Shown here: in pieces, positions 60,380-64,000 of the stretch
How positions within the stretch are numbered: the first letter of the stretch is position 1
Layout of the letters: each line of letters opens with the position of its first letter
Assembly: GCF_024462815.1 (NCBI RefSeq)
Contig: NZ_JANGCG010000002.1
Location: 248,001-312,000 of the forward strand
Direction: 5' to 3'
Length of the DNA stretch: 64,000 bases
From: Gemmiger formicilis
GTDB lineage: Bacteria > Bacillota > Clostridia > Oscillospirales > Ruminococcaceae
Made by a program: the position numbers and the translations under genes
Notes under the pieces: generated by a model
What the model was told of the DNA's origin: nothing
The model's input: the letters and a program-made list of their open reading frames with translations, nothing else
Databases searched by the model: none

Positions 60380-60979
60380 TCAGATGCGCGACAGACTGCG
60401 CAGTGCAATGGTGATAATCTCCTGCACGGAGAGCGTTTCGTCCACGCGGGCCACAGCGGCGGCAGCGTCCGAGGCCGCGTAGCCAAGACTGACCAGTGCG
60501 GCCACGGCCTGTGCGGGGGCGGAGGTAGGGGCCGGCGCGGCAATATTGCCCGAGAAGCCGGTGTTCGCGGCCAGCCCCTTGCCGACCTTGTCCTTGAGCT
60601 CCAGCGTGATGCGCTGGGCCAGCTTTGGGCCGACACCGGCCGCCTTGGTAAAGGCCTTATGGTCGCCGCTGGACGCGGCCAGGGCAATCTTTTCCGGCGT
60701 CATAATGGAGAGAATCGCCAGCCCGGCCTTGGGGCCGACACCGGTGACGCCGGTCAGCATCTTGAAGCATTCGCGCTGCTCCTCGGTGGCAAAGCCGTAG
60801 AGGGAAACGTCATTCTCGGTCACGTTCATAATCGTGTAGACCGTCCCCTCCTTGCCCACGGGGGGCAGGGCCTCGCCGGTGGTGGCGGGTATCTGCACAA
60901 AATAGCCGACCCCGCCGCAGCTGATGACGGCAGAATCCAGCGTTTTCTTGATGATTTTTCCGGTCAGGCAGTAAATCAT
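60380..60979 (-). CDS. ruvA: Holliday junction DNA-binding protein RuvA
   Basis: A 199-residue tetrameric junction-binding protein. The N-terminal OB domain starts MIYCLTGKI, two helix-hairpin-helix motifs are seen (L-T-G-V-T-G-V-G-P-K-A-G-L near 76 and A-A-G-V-G-P-K-L-A near 110), and a C-terminal RuvB-binding domain follows a short Ala/Pro linker. It lies between ruvC and ruvB. Confidence 0.95.
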   Translation of the reverse strand: MIYCLTGKIIKKTLDSAVISCGGVGYFVQIPATTGEALPPVGKEGTVYTIMNVTENDVSLYGFATEEQRECFKMLTGVTGVGPKAGLAILSIMTPEKIALAASSGDHKAFTKAAGVGPKLAQRITLELKDKVGKGLAANTGFSGNIAAPAPTSAPAQAVAALVSLGYAASDAAAAVARVDETLSVQEIITIALRSLSRI

Positions 60980-60994
60980 GGCAGTGTCCTTCTT

Positions 60995-61492
60995 TTATCG
61001 TACAGGTGTTCCCATCAGGCGGCTGCGGCTGCAATGGCAGTGGGCAATGGCCATGCCCAGGGCATCGGCGGTGTCATCCGGCTTGGGGATGGTTTCCAGA
61101 TGCAGCATCATGCGGGTCATCTCCTGAATCTGCTTCTTCACGGCCTTGCCGTAGCCGGTGATGGCCTGCTTGACCTGCATGGGGGTGTATTCGTAAATCG
61201 GCACGCCGCACTGCGCCGCGGCCAGCAGAATGACGCCGCGGGCTTCGGCCACGCCGATGACGGTGGTCTGGTTGTGCTGATAGTACAGTTTTTCGATGGA
61301 GAGGGCCTCGGGTTGGTAGCGCTTGCAGATATCCTGCACACCCTCGTAGATTTCCACAAGGCGCTGCTCAAAGGGGGTGTCCTTCTCGGTGATGACCGCC
61401 CCATAGCCGATGGGTGCAAAGCGGTTGCCGATATACTCAACCACACCCCAGCCTACAATGGCATAGCCCGGGTCAATACCCAAAACGCGCAT
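60995..61492 (-). CDS. ruvC: crossover junction endodeoxyribonuclease RuvC
   Basis: A 165-residue resolvase that cuts Holliday junctions. Catalytic acidic residues are Asp in G-I-D-P-G at residue 7, Glu in L-S-I-E-K-L near 66, and the D-D-T-A-D-A pair near 140. The start at 61492 follows GGGAGG. A minus-strand TATACT at 61529-61524 may be the -10 of its promoter. It is the first gene of the long cluster down to cvpA. Confidence 0.94.
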   Translation of the reverse strand: MRVLGIDPGYAIVGWGVVEYIGNRFAPIGYGAVITEKDTPFEQRLVEIYEGVQDICKRYQPEALSIEKLYYQHNQTTVIGVAEARGVILLAAAQCGVPIYEYTPMQVKQAITGYGKAVKKQIQEMTRMMLHLETIPKPDDTADALGMAIAHCHCSRSRLMGTPVR

Positions 61493-61563
61493 AATCCTAT
61501 ACCTCCCCACTATAACTAAAATAGTATAGCACAAAATCGCCCTGGCGTCCACAGGTTGGCAAT

Positions 61564-61590
61564 AAAAAAGCTCCCCCGAAGGAGAGCTTT
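61564..61590 (-). terminator. intrinsic terminator after the ECF S gene
   Basis: AAAGCTCTCC, TTCG and GGGGGAGCTTT on the minus strand are followed by TTTATT. It lies about 150 bp past the S-component stop, beyond a repeat. Confidence 0.8.
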
Positions 61591-61611
61591 ACAGCGGAAT
61601 ATGGGAGTGGG

Positions 61612-61735
61612 AGGGTGGTTACCCGGTGACATCATTCACCCCGCCCTACGTATGCCTATAAAACATAACACGGTAGGGGCCGGGCAACCACCCTTCACCG
61701 CCTGCGGGCGGAGCTCCCCTGGGAGGGGGGCCATT
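61612..61735. repeat. inverted repeat and degenerate REP
   Basis: GGGTGGTTACCCGG near 61613 and CCGGGCAACCACCC near 61680-61693 are inverse copies with one mismatch. The second is preceded by GTAGGGGCC, like a REP border. A GCCTGCGGGC/GCTCCCC tract follows. It fills most of the 250-bp gap 61493-61742. Confidence 0.55.
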
Positions 61736-61742
61736 GGGGGTG

Positions 61743-62276
61743 TTAATACCCAATCTGCCGCTTGGCGGCCTGCAGCGCCTTGCGCAGGGGCTTGTAGAGC
61801 AGCAGCATAATGGCAAAATTGCCCACGCCGTGCATGGCGTCATAGCTCAGCCCGCTGAGCCACCAGCTCAATGCAAAGGCGGGCGTCTTGGCAAACAGGT
61901 AGACTGCGGCGCACAGCCCGCCGAAGCAGAGACCGTACAATCCACTGAACACCGCCCAGAACAGCGCGTGGCGCGCTTTGCGGCAGAGCCACGCCAGCAA
62001 CGCCAGCAGATACCAGATGTACAGGTACATCGCCCACCACAGCCCAAAGCCGTACAAAACGCCCTGCAGCAGGATAAACACCGTGATGGCGGCGGGCGTC
62101 TCCCACGGGAGCTCCAGCGCAAACAGGATGATGAGCAGCGTCACCGGCTCGATGTTGGGCAGGCCGCTCATGGCCTGCTTGCTCACAACCAGCAGCGCAC
62201 CCATCAGCCCGCTGAGCACCAGACTGACAACCCGGCGGTGATTACTTCGTGTAGGTGAAGGCATAGCTGTCGCCAT
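61743..62276 (-). CDS. ECF transporter S component
   Basis: A protein of up to 177 residues with five or six membrane segments, including N-I-E-P-V-T-L-L-I-I-L-F-A-L near residue 40 and the Trp/Tyr-rich G-L-W-W-A-M-Y-L-Y-I-W-Y. It resembles S components that give substrate specificity to EcfAAT transporters. The start is uncertain: ATGs at 62276 and 62264 both lie inside the upstream lipoprotein gene without a good ribosome site, so reinitiation is likely. Its energising module is probably ecfA1-ecfA2-ecfT in this window. Substrate unknown. Confidence 0.8.
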   Translation of the reverse strand: MATAMPSPTRSNHRRVVSLVLSGLMGALLVVSKQAMSGLPNIEPVTLLIILFALELPWETPAAITVFILLQGVLYGFGLWWAMYLYIWYLLALLAWLCRKARHALFWAVFSGLYGLCFGGLCAAVYLFAKTPAFALSWWLSGLSYDAMHGVGNFAIMLLLYKPLRKALQAAKRQIGY

Positions 62277-62715
62277 CGTGCAGCTCGATGTCTGCCACGC
62301 CCACGGCGGTCATCTCACCGGCGGCGTCGGTCAGGCACCACCAGGAGCCGTCTGCGTCATAGTTGGCCTCCTCGCCGTTGACAACGGTGACAAAGCCTGC
62401 GGCGGCTTCCTCGGCGCTGATAACACCAGCCTCGGCCAGCGCATCGCTCAGCTTCTCGCCGTCGGTGGCGTCCAGCGTCAGCTCGGTGCTCTCGCCGTTG
62501 GCACCGGTCACGGTGAAGGTAAACTGGATGGCGGTGGCAGAGTCAGCGGCCTCGGCGGTGGAGGTGCTCTCCTCGGAAACGGCCTCGGAGACAACCTCGG
62601 AGGCAGCCTCAGAGGAAGCAACGGAGGAAGCAACGGAGGAAGCGGAAGCACCGCAGCCGGCCAGCAGGGCGGCAGACAGTGCCAGAGTCAGAATCAGTGC
62701 AGAAATTTTTTTCAT
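62242..62715 (-). CDS. DUF4430 lipoprotein
   Basis: A 157-residue lipoprotein: MKKISALI, a hydrophobic core and the lipobox LLAGC, then a Ser/Ala/Glu-rich linker (25-60), then a DUF4430 domain with F-V-T-V-V-N-G and S-W-W-C-L-T-D-A-A-G near the end. DUF4430 is related to the C-terminal domain of transcobalamin/intrinsic factor. It is followed, with overlap, by the S component, so it may be the extracellular capture protein for that transporter. GAGAGGG precedes the ATG. Confidence 0.8.
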   Translation of the reverse strand: MKKISALILTLALSAALLAGCGASASSVASSVASSEAASEVVSEAVSEESTSTAEAADSATAIQFTFTVTGANGESTELTLDATDGEKLSDALAEAGVISAEEAAAGFVTVVNGEEANYDADGSWWCLTDAAGEMTAVGVADIELHDGDSYAFTYTK

Positions 62716-62741
62716 GGATAATTTCCCTCTCTAGAATTATA

Positions 62742-62773
62742 AATACCGCGCTGCCGGAGGGCGGCGCGGTATT
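62742..62773 (-). terminator. hairpin after the ABC exporter gene
   Basis: AATACCGCGCCGCC and GGCAGCGCGGTATT form a long stem on the minus strand, followed by TATAATTC. The T tract is poor, so read-through into the DUF4430 gene is possible. Confidence 0.55.
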
Positions 62774-62815
62774 CCAGTATACACGGATGCGGCAGAAAAT
62801 ACAAGTGCTTGGGGC

Positions 62816-64000
62816 TTACTGGCTCAGCTGCTCCTTATGGTATTGCAGGATGTACAGCTGGTAGTACCGCCCATGCTTTGCCAACAGCTCCTGATGGTTG
62901 CCCTGCTCCAGAATTTTGCCGTGGGACAGCACAATGATGTTGTCGGCGTGCTGGATGGTGGAAAGCCGGTGCGCGACAATCAGCATCGTACCGACCGAGC
63001 GCATCTTTTCCAGCGAGTCTTGAATCAGCAGCTCGGTCTCGGTGTCGATGTTGGCGGTGGCCTCGTCCAGAATCATAACGCTGGGCTTATGGATGATGGT
63101 CCGCGCAAAGCTCAAAAGCTGCCGCTGACCGGCCGAGAAGTTATTGCCGCGCTCACGGACCTCCTCGTCCAGACCGTGGTCGAGCTTGTTGATGAAGGAA
63201 TCCGCGTTCACATAGTGGCAGACCTGCAGGATTTCCTCGTCGGAGATACCCTCCTCGCGCAGGACAATATTGCTGCGGATGGTGCCGGAGAAAAGGAACA
63301 CATCCTGCAGCATCTGGCCGAAATGGCGGCGCAGCGAGGAAATCTTGATTTTGCGGATGTCGATGCCGTCAATCAGGATTTCGCCCTTCTGGAACTCATA
63401 ATTGCGGCAGAGCAGCGAGAGAATCGTGCTCTTGCCAGAGCCGGTCGAGCCGACAAAGGCGACAGTCTGCCGCGGATTCACGTGGAAGGATACCCCCTGC
63501 AGCACCCACTCGCCGGGAATATAGCTGAACCAGACGTCCCGGAACTCAATCTCGCCGCGGATATTGTCCAGCTCCACGGCATCGGGCGCGTCCACCATTT
63601 TCGGCTCAATGTCCATGATGGAGAACACCTTTTCAGACGAGGCCAGCGCCGATTGCAGCCAGTTGAACTGCTCGGCCAGATTCTGGATGGGGGTGAAGAA
63701 TTTGGAAATGTACATATAAAAGGTGACGATGGTGCCGCCTGTGATGCTCTGCCCCAGAAAGCTCACGCCGTTCAGATGGCCCATGCCGCCCAAGTAAAAC
63801 AGGCAAAGAATCGAGCAGATGTACAGCATATAGACCAGCGGCCGGAACACGCCGAACACGAAGATTTCCTCAAGGCTTGCGCGGGCCAGACGCTGGCTTC
63901 TGGTGCGGAATTCCGCCATTTTCTCGTCCTCGCGGCCGAAAATCTGGGTCACCTTGATGCCGGAGAGATTCTCCGACAGATAGGTGTTGATGTCGGTGGT
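62816..64000 (-). CDS. ABC exporter (fused permease-ATPase, MdlB-like), partial
   Basis: The last 394 residues of a type I ABC exporter whose start lies beyond the right edge; the frame is open to base 64000. The visible part holds the end of the membrane domain (intracellular loop N-T-Y-L-S-E-N-L-S-G-I-K-V-T-Q-I-F and two or three segments) and the full ATPase: Walker A GSTGSGKST, signature NFSAGQRQLL (F-S-A-G rather than L-S-G-G) and Walker B VMILDEATANID. It is probably one half of a heterodimeric exporter with a gene to the right. Confidence 0.92.
   Translation of the reverse strand, partial: TTDINTYLSENLSGIKVTQIFGREDEKMAEFRTRSQRLARASLEEIFVFGVFRPLVYMLYICSILCLFYLGGMGHLNGVSFLGQSITGGTIVTFYMYISKFFTPIQNLAEQFNWLQSALASSEKVFSIMDIEPKMVDAPDAVELDNIRGEIEFRDVWFSYIPGEWVLQGVSFHVNPRQTVAFVGSTGSGKSTILSLLCRNYEFQKGEILIDGIDIRKIKISSLRRHFGQMLQDVFLFSGTIRSNIVLREEGISDEEILQVCHYVNADSFINKLDHGLDEEVRERGNNFSAGQRQLLSFARTIIHKPSVMILDEATANIDTETELLIQDSLEKMRSVGTMLIVAHRLSTIQHADNIIVLSHGKILEQGNHQELLAKHGRYYQLYILQYHKEQLSQ

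Noticed and set aside
62716..62815. Cobalamin riboswitch before the DUF4430 gene
   Set aside because: The leader is under 100 bp, contains only a terminator-like hairpin and lacks B12-box sequence.

Overview
The window is about 64 kb of a GC-rich, low-repeat chromosome from an anaerobic Firmicute. A complete acetyl-CoA to butyrate pathway, a PPi-type phosphofructokinase, ECF vitamin transport, a type 1B dihydroorotate dehydrogenase and many sigma-A-type promoters with AGGAGG ribosome sites all point to a butyrate-forming gut member of the Oscillospiraceae/Ruminococcaceae, near Subdoligranulum, Gemmiger or Faecalibacterium. The genus is inferred from gene content only. I saw no rRNA, tRNA, CRISPR array, prophage or plasmid genes.

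Layout. 1-3 kb: a partial membrane acyltransferase, a Cof-type HAD phosphatase, PPi-phosphofructokinase and HU. 3-12.4 kb: a minus-strand pyrimidine operon, pyrC-pyrF-pyrK-pyrD-pyrE-carA-carB, preceded by a near-consensus promoter, a 26-codon leader ORF and an intrinsic terminator that starts on the leader's stop codon. 12.5-20 kb: cysE, then a minus-strand cell-surface polysaccharide operon (rfbC, ABC-2 permease and ATPase, two tandem-domain GT2 proteins) that also holds a stand-alone FakA-like domain and a REP-associated tyrosine transposase (RAYT). 20-23 kb: a purine permease, 5-formyl-THF cyclo-ligase and a lipoprotein. 23-32.4 kb: the butyrate block, with coaD-thl-crt-hbd-bcd-etfB-etfA on the minus strand and ptb-buk divergent on the plus strand, separated by a control region with Rex-like operators.

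32.5-43 kb: YitT, a foldase-like lipoprotein, ung, a membrane XRE regulator, a HAD phosphatase, gpsA, a metallophosphoesterase overlapping a cytoplasmic BMP-family protein, a CmpB-like membrane protein and queH. 43-52.8 kb: fructose-type PTS, an MsmX-like sugar ABC ATPase, two AraC regulators, galE, a metalloprotease-like lipoprotein and a ClpE-like ATPase. 52.9-61.5 kb: a long minus-strand cluster, ruvC-ruvA-ruvB-methyltransferase-ecfA1-ecfA2-ecfT-truA-propeller protein-cvpA. 61.7-64 kb: an ECF S component overlapping a DUF4430 lipoprotein, then a partial ABC exporter.

Non-coding structure worth attention: the pyr leader; a 25-bp REP palindrome present twice, in opposite orientation, inside the RAYT reading frame, with relatives at 10.9 and 32.5 kb; two MITE-like elements (62 and 173 bp) with matching 18-bp terminal repeats and 4-bp target duplications; and two genes whose ribosome site directly follows the previous gene's terminator.
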